Source of the DNA: Rossellomorea vietnamensis
Lineage (GTDB): Bacteria; Bacillota; Bacilli; Bacillales; Bacillaceae_B
DNA: 64,000 nt
Direction of reading: 5' to 3'
Assembly (NCBI RefSeq): GCF_008180415.1
Contig: NZ_VTEI01000015.1
Span: 1-64,000, forward strand
The translations under genes were made by a program, and so were the position numbers. This document shows, piece after piece, positions 33,529 to 42,133 of the stretch (the stretch's first letter is position 1; every line of letters begins with the position of its first letter). Under the pieces are notes generated by a model, which was not told where the DNA came from, made no database searches, and worked only from the letters and a program-made list of their open reading frames with translations.

Positions 33529-35241
33529 TTAATGCTGATGAGCATGCAGTTTGGCAAAGATGCCATTGTGCTGAGACAGGAGTTCGGCATGTGAACCGTC
33601 TTCTGCGATGCCATTTTCGGTAATGACCATGATGCGGTCGGCCTTTTTAATAGTAGCCAATCGATGGGCGATGATCAGCGTAGTTCTGTCTTTTGAAAGG
33701 TCATTAAGAGCTTCCTGAATGATGGCTTCTGTTTCGGTATCAAGTGCGGAAGTTGCTTCATCCAGAATGAGAATCGAAGGATCTTTCAGAAACATCCGGG
33801 CAATCGCCAGCCTTTGTTTCTGGCCGCCGGAAAGCTTCAGTCCCCTTTCACCAATCTGGGTGTCGTAGCCATCCGGTAGCGAGGCGACCAGTTCAGTCAG
33901 ATGGGCTTTACGGACAGCTTCTTCAATGTCTTTCTGCGAAGCCCCAAGTCTGCCGTACGCAATATTTTCTCTCAGGGTTCCTGTGAATAAGAAGACGTCC
34001 TGCTGCACGATTCCAATATTGGCCCGAAGTGACTCTTTCGTCATATCGCGGATATCAATGCCGTCGACTGTAATCGCGCCTCCCTCGACATCATAAAAGC
34101 GCGGAATCAATGAGCAGATTGTCGTTTTCCCTGCCCCTGAAGGACCGACGAATGCGACAGTCGTTCCAGCTGTGATAGAGAAGGACATGTCATTCAAGAT
34201 GGTCCGATTGTTTTCATAACCAAAGCTTACATTATTGAAGCGGATATTTCCTTTTAAAGCAGGAACGTCCACTGCATCCGGTTTGTTTTCGATATCCGGC
34301 TCCGCGTCCATCAGCTCCGCGAACCTCTTGAAGCCAGCCATCCCCTTCGGATACAACTCGAGCAGAGCACTGATTTTATCAATTGGTTTAAAAAGAGCAT
34401 TCAGATACAGTATAAAAGCGACAAGTTCCCCATACGACAGCTCATTTGTAAAGCTGAGCCATGCCCCGTACACCAAGATAACAAGCGTCATGACTCTCGT
34501 CGTGATATAAATACCAGACAGATTCCAGCTCATCACTTTGTACGCCTGGAGCTTCGTCTTACGGAAGAACAGGTTGTTTGTATTGAAGCGCTCTTTTTCA
34601 TATTCTTCATTTGTAAAAGATTGAACCACGCGGGCTCCCGAAACACTGTCCTCCACGCGTGCATTTACATCGGCAATATTTCCGTACATCTTCGTCCAGG
34701 CTGCATTCATTTTAATGTTGGAATAAGAAATCAGCCAGACCAGGAAAGGAACAATGATGATCGCCACCAGCGCCAGTTTCACATTGATGGTGAGCATGAT
34801 CCAGAACGCCCCAATGAACGTCATGATGGCAATGAAGAAATCCTCCGGCCCATGGTGGGCAAGCTCGCCGATATCCATCAAGTCATTGGTGATCCGGCTC
34901 ATAATATGTCCCGTTTTCGTATTATCAAAAAAGCGGAACGACTGCCGCTGAACATGATTGAACAGTTCACGGCGCATATCGGTTTCAATATTGATTCCCA
35001 GCTTATGTCCCCAGTAGTTGACGACAAACTGCATACCGGAACTCATCACGTAAAGGGTCAAAAGCCCGGCACTTACCGCCGTGATGGTGGCCCAGTTCCC
35101 TTCCGGCAGCAGCTCATCAATAAAATAGGAGACGGCCAGTGGAAAGCCCAGCTCGAGAAGGCCGACCAGCATCGCACAGAAAAAGTCTATGTAAAACAGC
35201 TTTTTATGAGGACGATAATAGCTGAAGAAACGCTTAATCAC
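33529..35241 (-). CDS. ABC multidrug exporter, fused membrane and ATPase domains
   Basis: A 570-residue half-transporter that probably works as a homodimer. Six membrane helices occupy about 1-300, with typical loops NTKTGHIMSRITNDLMDI and NARVEDSVSGARVVQSF. The ATPase follows: Walker A GPSGAGKTT (about 362), signature LSGGQKQRLAIAR, Walker B ILILDEATSALD and switch IIAHRL. The GTG at 35241 is preferred (AGGTG 7 bp upstream); an ATG five codons earlier has no site. Resembles YgaD-type exporters; substrate unknown. Confidence 0.92.
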   Translation of the reverse strand: MIKRFFSYYRPHKKLFYIDFFCAMLVGLLELGFPLAVSYFIDELLPEGNWATITAVSAGLLTLYVMSSGMQFVVNYWGHKLGINIETDMRRELFNHVQRQSFRFFDNTKTGHIMSRITNDLMDIGELAHHGPEDFFIAIMTFIGAFWIMLTINVKLALVAIIIVPFLVWLISYSNIKMNAAWTKMYGNIADVNARVEDSVSGARVVQSFTNEEYEKERFNTNNLFFRKTKLQAYKVMSWNLSGIYITTRVMTLVILVYGAWLSFTNELSYGELVAFILYLNALFKPIDKISALLELYPKGMAGFKRFAELMDAEPDIENKPDAVDVPALKGNIRFNNVSFGYENNRTILNDMSFSITAGTTVAFVGPSGAGKTTICSLIPRFYDVEGGAITVDGIDIRDMTKESLRANIGIVQQDVFLFTGTLRENIAYGRLGASQKDIEEAVRKAHLTELVASLPDGYDTQIGERGLKLSGGQKQRLAIARMFLKDPSILILDEATSALDTETEAIIQEALNDLSKDRTTLIIAHRLATIKKADRIMVITENGIAEDGSHAELLSQHNGIFAKLHAHQH

Positions 35242-35303
35242 AGATGAACACCTCATTTTTATATTTTCATAATTTCATACATTTTGATTATACTTAATTT
35301 CGG

Positions 35304-35567
35304 GTGTCTAAGGAATTGTTTTTTCCTGAAAGGTTATTGGAAAAAGCTTATGGTAAGATAAGGGATGAATTATTCAAAGAATTACTGAAGGGAAGGTACA
35401 TTTTGTTTTTCTTATATGCAATTCTATTTTTAGTGACAGGGTATTTCTTTATTCTCTCATTTATAAAAGCTGTCAATGATGAAGGATCTCCTCATCTTGC
35501 AGCTATTCTCTTTATTATTTGGGCTTCATTATCAGTCATTGTTACTGCCATATTGGTGAATATGTAA
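35304..35567 (+). CDS. Small two-helix membrane protein
   Basis: An 87-residue protein with a basic N-terminal amphipathic stretch (FPERLLEKAYGKIRDELFKE) and two helices (YILFFLYAILFLVTGYFFIL and AAILFIIWASLSVIVTAILV). The GTG start has only a weak site, so the N-terminus is uncertain. First of three forward small membrane proteins. Function unknown. Confidence 0.5.
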   Translation: MSKELFFPERLLEKAYGKIRDELFKELLKGRYILFFLYAILFLVTGYFFILSFIKAVNDEGSPHLAAILFIIWASLSVIVTAILVNM

Positions 35568-35666
35568 TATTCCTCTGGAGGATTAAAGCTGGCGTTTGCT
35601 GAACAAACAGCCGCCCTTTGCATAAGGAAAGGACTTGAAGTTCAATAAGATAGGAGGATAGGAATT

Positions 35667-35855
35667 TTGAAACGTTCCATGAAGAAGATTTTGAAATATG
35701 CTGTTATTCTTTTATTAATTGCCTTATATTTAAATGCCTTGCCTTACCTAGTAACAACATTTGATATGGAATACACTGTATATGAATTCATTTTAATACT
35801 AGCCGCCATTATTTTAGCTGTACTCACAAGTGAATGGATCTTTAGGGCAAAATGA
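35667..35855 (+). CDS. Small two-helix membrane protein
   Basis: A 62-residue protein: basic start MKRSMKKILKYA, helix VILLLIALYLNALPYLV, short polar loop, helix FILILAAIILAVLTSEWIF. TTG start with AGGAGGATAGG upstream, a good site. Function unknown; second of the trio. Confidence 0.65.
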   Translation: MKRSMKKILKYAVILLLIALYLNALPYLVTTFDMEYTVYEFILILAAIILAVLTSEWIFRAK

Positions 35856-35949
35856 TACTTTGTGTGCACGCTCACCTGAACCAGTTGAATGAATATTGTA
35901 TGGGCAGTAAAATTGGTTCCGAGGGATTTATGGAATTGGAGGAACTGTG

Positions 35950-36225
35950 ATGGGATTGTTTTTTGAAAAGAACGAACAGGAAAGTTCTAAACTGTTTAAA
36001 GTTATTGACGTTGTAATGCTGGTTATATTAACAATCCTGCTTTCTCTTACAATTCTAAATGAGTTTGATTTGTTGTATGTAGGAACTTTATTTATATTCT
36101 TAGGCGTAAGGTCTCTTCTTGATGCGATTGAACGCTTTATTGCCAAAGAACAAAAAAAGTCTGCAGTACATGCCGGTTTTGCCATTATATTTTTAACAAC
36201 CGCTTCTAGTTTGCTGTTCATTTAA
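35950..36225 (+). CDS. Small three-helix membrane protein
   Basis: A 91-residue protein with helices at about 20-37, 43-58 and 74-91 and a charged cytoplasmic N-terminus (FFEKNEQESSKLFK). The ATG at 35950, behind GGAGG, is preferred over the GTG three bases earlier. It resembles the small YczI/DUF-type membrane proteins; function unknown. Last of the trio, closed by a terminator. Confidence 0.65.
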   Translation: MGLFFEKNEQESSKLFKVIDVVMLVILTILLSLTILNEFDLLYVGTLFIFLGVRSLLDAIERFIAKEQKKSAVHAGFAIIFLTTASSLLFI

Positions 36226-36250
36226 ATTAAATGCAAAAGGTTTACACATA

Positions 36251-36284
36251 AAAAAATCCTGGGTAAGTTCCCAAGATTTTTTGT
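36251..36284. terminator. Terminator after small membrane genes
   Basis: AAAAAATCCTGGG/CCCAAGATTTTTT with a 5-nt loop. Confidence 0.85.
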
Positions 36285-36308
36285 GTGGCAGTTATAATGC
36301 CGCTTAGT

Positions 36309-37247
36309 TTAGACACATACCAGTACTTCCCGCTGAAAATTCCCTTTGGTGACAATACAGCGATCCGTTATTTCAAAACCGGCAGCAGCAAGGACTTCGT
36401 CTACTTTTTCAATCGTAACGACCACTAACCGTTTGGTAAACCTGCGGGCACTTTGAAACATTTCCAGCTGTCCCTGTTCAGTAATGACGGAACAAAGATT
36501 ATAGGGAAGGTCGATGATGGCTGCATCATACTCTCCCTCGACATCCCTTATATCCCGTCTCTCAACTGATCCTTCTAACCCGAAATACTCCATATTCTCT
36601 CTTACACCCGGAATCACGAGGTGGTTGATATCACTGCCTGTAATATCGATGCCCATTGACAGTCCTTCGATCAGTACGGTTCCAATGCCGCAGCAGGGAT
36701 CGATGACTTTTTTTCCAGCAGGATCAGGAGCAGCAATGTTGACGACTGCCCTGGCGACCCGGGTCCCAAGCGCCGTGGAATAACTGTTGGGCTTCCACTG
36801 ATGCTGCAGCCAGACGGCTTCATTCTTTACATACTCACCGAATATCCATCTTCCGCTGACTTTCATGACGCCGAAGACAAGCTGAGGATCGATCAAATCA
36901 GCTTCTCCTTTAAGTTCCAGTCCAATTCTGCGCTCAATATCACGGCGTGCTTTAAATCTCGTTTTTTTATCAATAATAGAATCAGGCTCCTGGATAAAAA
37001 CCACCTTAAAAGAGGGTTGAATTTCAGGCAATTCTTTAAGTCTGATGATTAAATGTTCCAGGTTATCTCCTTCACAGAGCACACTTATTCTTTCTCGTAT
37101 AAACGGGCTTCTGCTGGGATCGATTTCCACTGAACTCACCACCGGTCCAGGCCCGGAATCTGCCGCTTGACCAAAGAATGCTCGTTTCTCCATTAAACAC
37201 AGGTGTTCTTCATTTTTTTCCCAGGCATAGTTATATAGGTACTTCAT
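36309..37247 (-). CDS. TRM11-like RNA/DNA methyltransferase
   Basis: A 312-residue SAM-dependent methylase. The N-terminal half looks like a THUMP-type substrate-binding part (FKVVFIQEPDS). The catalytic half has motif I VIDPCCGIGTVLIEGL (about 188-203), an acidic SDIN, and a DLPYNL motif in place of DPPY, as in TRM11-type tRNA guanosine-N2 methylases. The start MKYLYNYAWEK at 37247 has AAGGAGGAG; the longer frame lacks one. Exact RNA target unknown. The 21-bp array lies just upstream. Confidence 0.8.
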   Translation of the reverse strand: MKYLYNYAWEKNEEHLCLMEKRAFFGQAADSGPGPVVSSVEIDPSRSPFIRERISVLCEGDNLEHLIIRLKELPEIQPSFKVVFIQEPDSIIDKKTRFKARRDIERRIGLELKGEADLIDPQLVFGVMKVSGRWIFGEYVKNEAVWLQHQWKPNSYSTALGTRVARAVVNIAAPDPAGKKVIDPCCGIGTVLIEGLSMGIDITGSDINHLVIPGVRENMEYFGLEGSVERRDIRDVEGEYDAAIIDLPYNLCSVITEQGQLEMFQSARRFTKRLVVVTIEKVDEVLAAAGFEITDRCIVTKGNFQREVLVCV

Positions 37248-37310
37248 GAACTCCTCCTTATATTCACCGCTGCAGGCAAATGCTTTAGAATGTTTTCTGC
37301 AAGCCATTTT

Positions 37311-37425
37311 CTATCAACCAATTTTGGCATTCTATCGACCAGTTCTACTCTTTTATCAACCAGTTTGCGCTCATTCTATCAGCCTTAATCGCCATTCTAT
37401 CGACCACCCGGCATTTTCTGATCAT
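37311..37425. repeat. 21-bp tandem array, about 6 units
   Basis: CTATCAACCA (37311), CTATCGACCA (37332), TTATCAACCA (37353), CTATCAGCC (37376), CTATCGACCA (37397) and a degenerate TCTGATCAT (37417) recur every 21 bp (once 23). The region between is variable. It lies 64 bp upstream of the TRM11-like start. Confidence 0.8.
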
Positions 37426-37510
37426 CTTACTTGGCGAAGCAGCCCCTCCCCTGACCAAAACCATTCGATATTGACTTTACATTCAGGTTCAGTTTGAATA
37501 AATAGACATA

Positions 37511-37540
37511 AAAAAGGGACCCTCAAGAGAGTCCCTTTCC
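37511..37540 (-). terminator. Terminator of the cold-shock gene
   Basis: AAAAAGGGAC/GTCCCTTT stem, close behind the stop. Confidence 0.85.
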
Positions 37541-37544
37541 ATAA

Positions 37545-37745
37545 TTATGCTTTGTTAACGTTTGTAGCTTGAAGACCGCGTTGGCCTTGCTCTGTTTCGA
37601 AAGTTACTTTTTGACCTTCGTCAAGAGTTTTGAAACCGTCGCCTTGGATAGCTGAGAAATGTACGAATACGTCTTCTCCGCCTTCGATTTCGATGAAGCC
37701 GAATCCTTTTTCTGCGTTAAACCATTTTACTGTACCTTGTTGCAT
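37545..37745 (-). CDS. cspD: Cold-shock protein (CspB/CspD type)
   Basis: A 66-residue RNA chaperone. MQQGTVKWFNAEKGFGFIEI carries RNP1 (KGFGFI) and VFVHFSAI carries RNP2. The real ATG is at 37745 with AGGAGG upstream; a longer frame is not translated in this family. A leader of roughly 100 bases rich in A/T fits the long cold-box leaders of csp genes. The gene letter is a guess among cspB/C/D. Confidence 0.95.
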   Translation of the reverse strand: MQQGTVKWFNAEKGFGFIEIEGGEDVFVHFSAIQGDGFKTLDEGQKVTFETEQGQRGLQATNVNKA

Positions 37746-37930
37746 GTGTATTTCCTCCTGTGTGGATATTGTCCACGATTTATTACTATTGTTGCTCAAT
37801 TCATCAAGAGCGAGAAGTTCAAAACTTTTCTAACTTAACCTGACCGAACAAGAATAATTAACCTTATCATACCTTATAATTTTTAAAAAAGCAAATGCTA
37901 TTTTTTCCCACAGTAAAAAAAAACGAAAGG

Positions 37931-37984
37931 GCCCCTTTTAAAGCATGAAGTGGGACTGTCCCTTATAATGCTTTAAAAGGGGCG
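37931..37984. repeat. Family C palindrome, copy 2
   Basis: CCCCTTTTAAAGCATGAAGT, GGGACTGTCCC, TTATAATGCTTTAAAAGGGG: near-perfect palindrome of 50 bp upstream of the csp leader. Confidence 0.85.
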
Positions 37985-38018
37985 GAAAAGGGGTTGTCTT
38001 TTTCTGCGTAGTGGTGCG

Positions 38019-40262
38019 TCAATCCTCCGAAAGGAACTTCTGCCGGGTGTTGATGTAGGTTTCGAGTTCAGCGGCAGGCAGTGGTTTGCTGTAATAATAC
38101 CCTTGCCCGATATGGCATGCATTTTCCAGGAGGAAATCCACCTGTGCTTCCTCTTCCACCCCTTCAGCAATGATCGTGAAATTCATATTTTGTCCAAGAT
38201 CGATTATCGTTTTTACGATGGATCCATTTTTAGAATGCTTGGAGTGATCGACGATATCGTCGACAAAGGACTTGTCAATTTTAATATGGTCAATGGGAAG
38301 AAACCGTAAGTTGTTCAAGGATGAGTAGCCGGTTCCGAAGTCATCGATACTGATGGACACCCCTATCTCTTTCAATTTGTGCAGTATTTCGGACGATCGT
38401 CTAAAGTCCTGCATGATGCTTTCTGTAATTTCCAGCTCCAGGAGACGGGGATCGAGTTCTGTTTCTTTTAAAACACCTTGCACAACATCCACAAAATCAT
38501 CATCAAGAATTTGTCTTACTGAAATGTTAACCGCTACCTGAATCGAGCCGGCTTTCCCTTTTTCCCACTCTTTACTTTGCCTGCACGCTTCCTGGAGAAC
38601 CCACTTGCCTATCGGTACTATCAGACCCGTCTCTTCTGTAAGCGGGATGAATTCTCCCGGCGGAACCATTCCCAGAGTCGGATGATTCCAGCGGATCAAG
38701 GCTTCCACTCCAAGAATCTTTCCCGTTTCAAGATTCACTTTCGGCTGATAGTAGAGCATAAACTGGTTGAGTTCGAGTGACTTTCTTAACTCTTGTTCCA
38801 GTTCCATTTTCCTGGTCGTATTCTTATTTAAACTTTTATTATAAAACTGAAAATTATTTTTCCCTCGCTCTTTCGCCGAATACATTGCCGTATCCGCATG
38901 CTTGATCAAGGTTTCCTGGTCAGTGCCATCAACGGGATACATGCTGATGCCGATGCTTGGCGTCACAAAGAACTCCTGTCCGGTAACCTTAATCGGCTTC
39001 ACAAAACTATCTAAAATCTTCTGCGAAAGACAGGAGACCTTTTCCTTCCTGCTGTTCTCCAAAAGAATGATGAACTCATCTCCACCCTGCCTGAATACCT
39101 CACCTTCTTGTCCGATGACGGCTTTCAAGCGTTTTGCCACTTCGACAAGCAATAGATCGCCGGTGGAATGACCCTTTGTATCATTAATGACTTTAAAGCG
39201 GTCAAGGTCGAGAAACAACACGGCAAACGATTGTGATATCTTCTTTTCAATGCAGGTGTTCAGGTTCTGCTTGAACATATTTCGGTTCGGGAGGCCGGTC
39301 AATGTATCGTAATAAGCCATCTCCCGGATGGTTTCTTCTGATTTCTTCCGCTGGGTGATATCCCTTCCAACCAGTTGGATCGCAGACTTTCCTCCATAAA
39401 GAATGGGCATGGCGGAAACTTCAACATCTATGATCGCACCATCAATCCGGGCTGCTTTAATTTCAAAAATAAGCTGATCCGATTTACCAGCATCCCTGAG
39501 TTTGTTTGCAGTTTCCCTTATCTTAAGGATATCCTTAACACTGGCCACTTCCGAAACGTCCTTATTGATCAGTTGAGAAGGGTCTTCCATGCCGAGCACC
39601 CTGCTTCCAGCAGCATTCATATAGATGAATTTTCCGTTGCGGATGACAGCAATGATATCGGGCGACATCTCAACCAGACTCCGATACTGATCCTCACTCT
39701 CTTTTCGGTCAGTGATATCAAACAGAACACTGGAAAAATATATGAGATTCCCCCTCTCATCCAAGGTAGGAATTCCCCTGTCCTGAATCCAGCGCACATT
39801 TCCATCCGGCTTGATAATCCGGTAGGTGCTTGTACAGGAACGGCCAGACTGAATCATTTTCCGCCTGTCTTCCTGAACATACATGTCATCAGGGTGGATA
39901 ACCTTTTTCCACAGAAGAATGTCGTTATAAAAATCTTCCTGCTTTCTTCCATATAATTTTTCAATTCCTGGAGTAATCAGCAGCTTGTCGGATTTCATAT
40001 CGTGCGACCAGATGGCAACATCCAGGGATTCAAAGATATGGTTCAGCTTCTGGTTGCTCTCCCCCACTTCTTTCGTCGCCTTAAAAATTTCTTTGAGCAT
40101 GTAATAGACCAGCCCTAGGGTCATAATAGTCAAGGCCACTTGCATGATTAAATTCGGGAAGCTTTCGACTGGAAAATACAATCCTAAAATCAACTGCAGG
40201 ATTTGGATAAAAATAACGATCAGTACAATGTTTTTAAATGAAGTGTTCGTTTGATAACCCAC
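38019..40262 (-). CDS. Membrane PAS-PAS-GGDEF-EAL cyclic-di-GMP protein
   Basis: A 747-residue signalling protein. Two membrane helices (about 12-60), then PAS domains (about 75-190 and 195-315; SSVLFDITDRKESEDQYRSL marks the first boundary), a GGDEF domain with intact RQGGDEFIILL (about 400) and an EAL domain with GVEALIRWNHP and DDFGTGYSSLNNLRF. Both catalytic motifs are complete, so it may both make and break cyclic-di-GMP. GTG at 40262 is chosen (GGGAG nine bases upstream) over an ATG at 40304 with no site. Confidence 0.9.
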   Translation of the reverse strand: MGYQTNTSFKNIVLIVIFIQILQLILGLYFPVESFPNLIMQVALTIMTLGLVYYMLKEIFKATKEVGESNQKLNHIFESLDVAIWSHDMKSDKLLITPGIEKLYGRKQEDFYNDILLWKKVIHPDDMYVQEDRRKMIQSGRSCTSTYRIIKPDGNVRWIQDRGIPTLDERGNLIYFSSVLFDITDRKESEDQYRSLVEMSPDIIAVIRNGKFIYMNAAGSRVLGMEDPSQLINKDVSEVASVKDILKIRETANKLRDAGKSDQLIFEIKAARIDGAIIDVEVSAMPILYGGKSAIQLVGRDITQRKKSEETIREMAYYDTLTGLPNRNMFKQNLNTCIEKKISQSFAVLFLDLDRFKVINDTKGHSTGDLLLVEVAKRLKAVIGQEGEVFRQGGDEFIILLENSRKEKVSCLSQKILDSFVKPIKVTGQEFFVTPSIGISMYPVDGTDQETLIKHADTAMYSAKERGKNNFQFYNKSLNKNTTRKMELEQELRKSLELNQFMLYYQPKVNLETGKILGVEALIRWNHPTLGMVPPGEFIPLTEETGLIVPIGKWVLQEACRQSKEWEKGKAGSIQVAVNISVRQILDDDFVDVVQGVLKETELDPRLLELEITESIMQDFRRSSEILHKLKEIGVSISIDDFGTGYSSLNNLRFLPIDHIKIDKSFVDDIVDHSKHSKNGSIVKTIIDLGQNMNFTIIAEGVEEEAQVDFLLENACHIGQGYYYSKPLPAAELETYINTRQKFLSED

Positions 40263-40833
40263 TATGTTGGACTCCCATATGTAAAGTTTTGTGATTAAAA
40301 TCAATCCTTATCTATAATATCGTCTTAAATTGAAAATTAATAAGGTGAAATCATAATATCACATGCCCTGCTGTTCACGTTTCTACCTAATTAATCAATT
40401 CCTATGAGATGCATCAGACCTGGATTGCCTATATTAAATCATTTATTTCTTCTTAAATTTCCTAAGGAGCTCCATGAAGAACAGTTACATAGAAAAGATG
40501 AAGATCTCTTTAGATTGTAAAGAAAATGCCATTCCCGAATTTTGGGAAAGGCATTTTTCAAGGCTGTTTTCGCATATATTGTTGCTTTAGAAAAAATTCC
40601 AAGAGCCGGATTTTTCCCCGGATACTAAGAGTTTTAACTCTTATCAAGGGAGAGCAGCTCTTTTCTTTTCGGTGTTACCAGTTTTGACCCCTCTTAATAG
40701 GTTTATTTTTCGGATTTAGTATCAATAGCAACAAAGTTTACGAAAAGAGCCTTATTTATAGACGTGATACTGTTAAAACTAAGTTTGGCTATACTGCAAT
40801 CAATCACAGCCCGCCCCTCTAGTAAAGAATTCA
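40263..40833. other. Intergenic region with terminator and D element
   Basis: Contains a hairpin AAAATGCCATTCCC/GGGAAAGGCATTTTT (40523-40559) and D copy 3 (40559-40754). No gene seen. Confidence 0.6.
40559..40754 (+). repeat. Family D element, copy 3 (complete)
   Basis: Left end AGGCTGTTTTCGCATATATT, GTTGCT; right end AGCAACAAAGTTTACGAAAA, GAGCC. The ends are inverted repeats of about 25 bp with a few mismatches. The centre GGATACTAAGAGTTTTAAC, TTATCAAGGGAGAGCAGCTC matches copies 1 and 2. About 195 bp without coding sense: a miniature inverted-repeat element. Confidence 0.85.
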
Positions 40834-41421
40834 TCACTTCTTACCCCTCATCTGCGAGACTTCCTCACACATTTTCGAGTACATCTTCTCCACCCCATCT
40901 TCTGATGCTTCAAATTCATAAGCATTTGCTGCGAGGATCCCGATGTTGTCAGCTTCCTGGGCAACATCGATGTTGGCCCCCATAAAGATGAACTCCCAGT
41001 TGTATATCTCCTGCTGATGACGGATCATTTCGTTTATTTTTTCATAGCTGAATTCAACGCTTGCATTTTCGTGGCCGTCCGTTGTGATGGCAAAGATTAC
41101 TTTGCCCGGCCTTTCGCCTTCTGGTGTTTGAAAGAGGCGGTGACCGACTTCGACAATCGTTTTACCAATCGCATCAAGCATGGCCGTACAGCCCCTAACG
41201 TAATACTCCTTCTCCGTCAGTTCCACGGTTTCCGCCGGTTTCCCCTGCCAAAGCACTTCATAATCATCATCAAAGAGAACCGTCGTGATCACAGTCTTTC
41301 CATCCAGCTGCTCCTGCCTTTTCACAAATCCATTGAAGCCGCCTATCGTATCACTTTCAAGCCCTGCCATCGAACCGCTTCGATCCAGCAAAAATACCAC
41401 TTCAGTTAAATTTTTGTTCAT
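40834..41421 (-). CDS. von Willebrand factor A domain protein
   Basis: A 195-residue soluble protein, one vWA domain: MIDAS motif DRSGSM near residue 13, conserved Thr in the GCTAMLDAIGKT segment and Asp in ITTDGHEN. The intact MIDAS suggests metal-mediated protein binding. ATG at 41421 has AAGGAG nine bases upstream; the longer frame to 41520 runs into the divergent gene. It pairs divergently with the 41519 gene across about 100 bp; the two may act together. Confidence 0.85.
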   Translation of the reverse strand: MNKNLTEVVFLLDRSGSMAGLESDTIGGFNGFVKRQEQLDGKTVITTVLFDDDYEVLWQGKPAETVELTEKEYYVRGCTAMLDAIGKTIVEVGHRLFQTPEGERPGKVIFAITTDGHENASVEFSYEKINEMIRHQQEIYNWEFIFMGANIDVAQEADNIGILAANAYEFEASEDGVEKMYSKMCEEVSQMRGKK

Positions 41422-41518
41422 TTCATCCATCTCCTTCAACTTCTTGATGATATAATCATAACTAATCAAACCCATATTTTGGTCGCCTGGAAAGCGACTT
41501 CCAAAGGAGGCTGATTTC

Positions 41519-42019
41519 ATGCTTGATTCTCATTTTTTAAAAGAACTGAAGGAATACGTCCATTTTCATCAAGAGGAGCCGCCTCAGATTGATGTCTGTG
41601 AGTCCGCCTATGAACTGGATTATAAGCTTGATGCTCCCGTCCCAAATAGTGAATTGGAGGATTTCATCAGCATCAATGAGCAGCCTTCATTCAGGCAGGA
41701 ACTGCTGGGCTTGATAGATGAAAAGGGGTTTACGGATCCTGAGGTTTATAAAAAGGCCGGCATAGACCGCAAGCACTTTTCAAAAATCAGGTCAAAGCAT
41801 GACTATCGAGTGGGCAGGAATACGGCAATTGCGCTGGCCTTGGCTTTGGAACTGGGGATAGAGGAAGCCGAGCACTTATTAGCCGCAGCAGGATATTCCC
41901 TTTCATTCAGCGACACCTATGATCTCGTGATCCGGTTCTGCCTGGAGAAGGAAATCCATGACCTCGACTATGTGAACCAGGCCCTTGATTCCCTCAGCCT
42001 GAACCCGCTGACCGGGTGA
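41519..42019 (+). CDS. Hypothetical protein with HTH-like middle
   Basis: A 166-residue soluble protein. Residues about 65-120 (DEKGFTDPEVYKKAGIDRKH, FSKIRSK, TAIALALALELGI) resemble a lambda-repressor-like helix-turn-helix. The first 50 residues are acidic. AAAGGAGG is upstream of the ATG. Found divergent to vWA genes in other Bacillaceae as far as recalled; function unknown, perhaps a regulator of the vWA gene. Confidence 0.6.
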   Translation: MLDSHFLKELKEYVHFHQEEPPQIDVCESAYELDYKLDAPVPNSELEDFISINEQPSFRQELLGLIDEKGFTDPEVYKKAGIDRKHFSKIRSKHDYRVGRNTAIALALALELGIEEAEHLLAAAGYSLSFSDTYDLVIRFCLEKEIHDLDYVNQALDSLSLNPLTG

Positions 42020-42030
42020 GCCTTTATCAC

Positions 42031-42078
42031 GTTAAACCACTAAGAGGGACAGTCCCATTTCGTACTGTAAAGCACTAA
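42031..42078. repeat. Family C palindrome, copy 3
   Basis: GTTAAACCACTAAGAGGGA, CAGTCCCATTTCGTACTGTA, AAGCAC: degenerate C element. Confidence 0.65.
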
Positions 42079-42091
42079 AGTGACTCCACGT

Positions 42092-42133
42092 AAAAAATGC
42101 CTTTCCCGGCTTCTCGCGGGAAAGGCATTTTTT
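42092..42133. terminator. Convergent terminator
   Basis: AAAAAATGCCTTTCCCG/CGGGAAAGGCATTTTTT; a 14-bp stem whose right side overlaps the end of the ATP-grasp gene. Confidence 0.92.
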
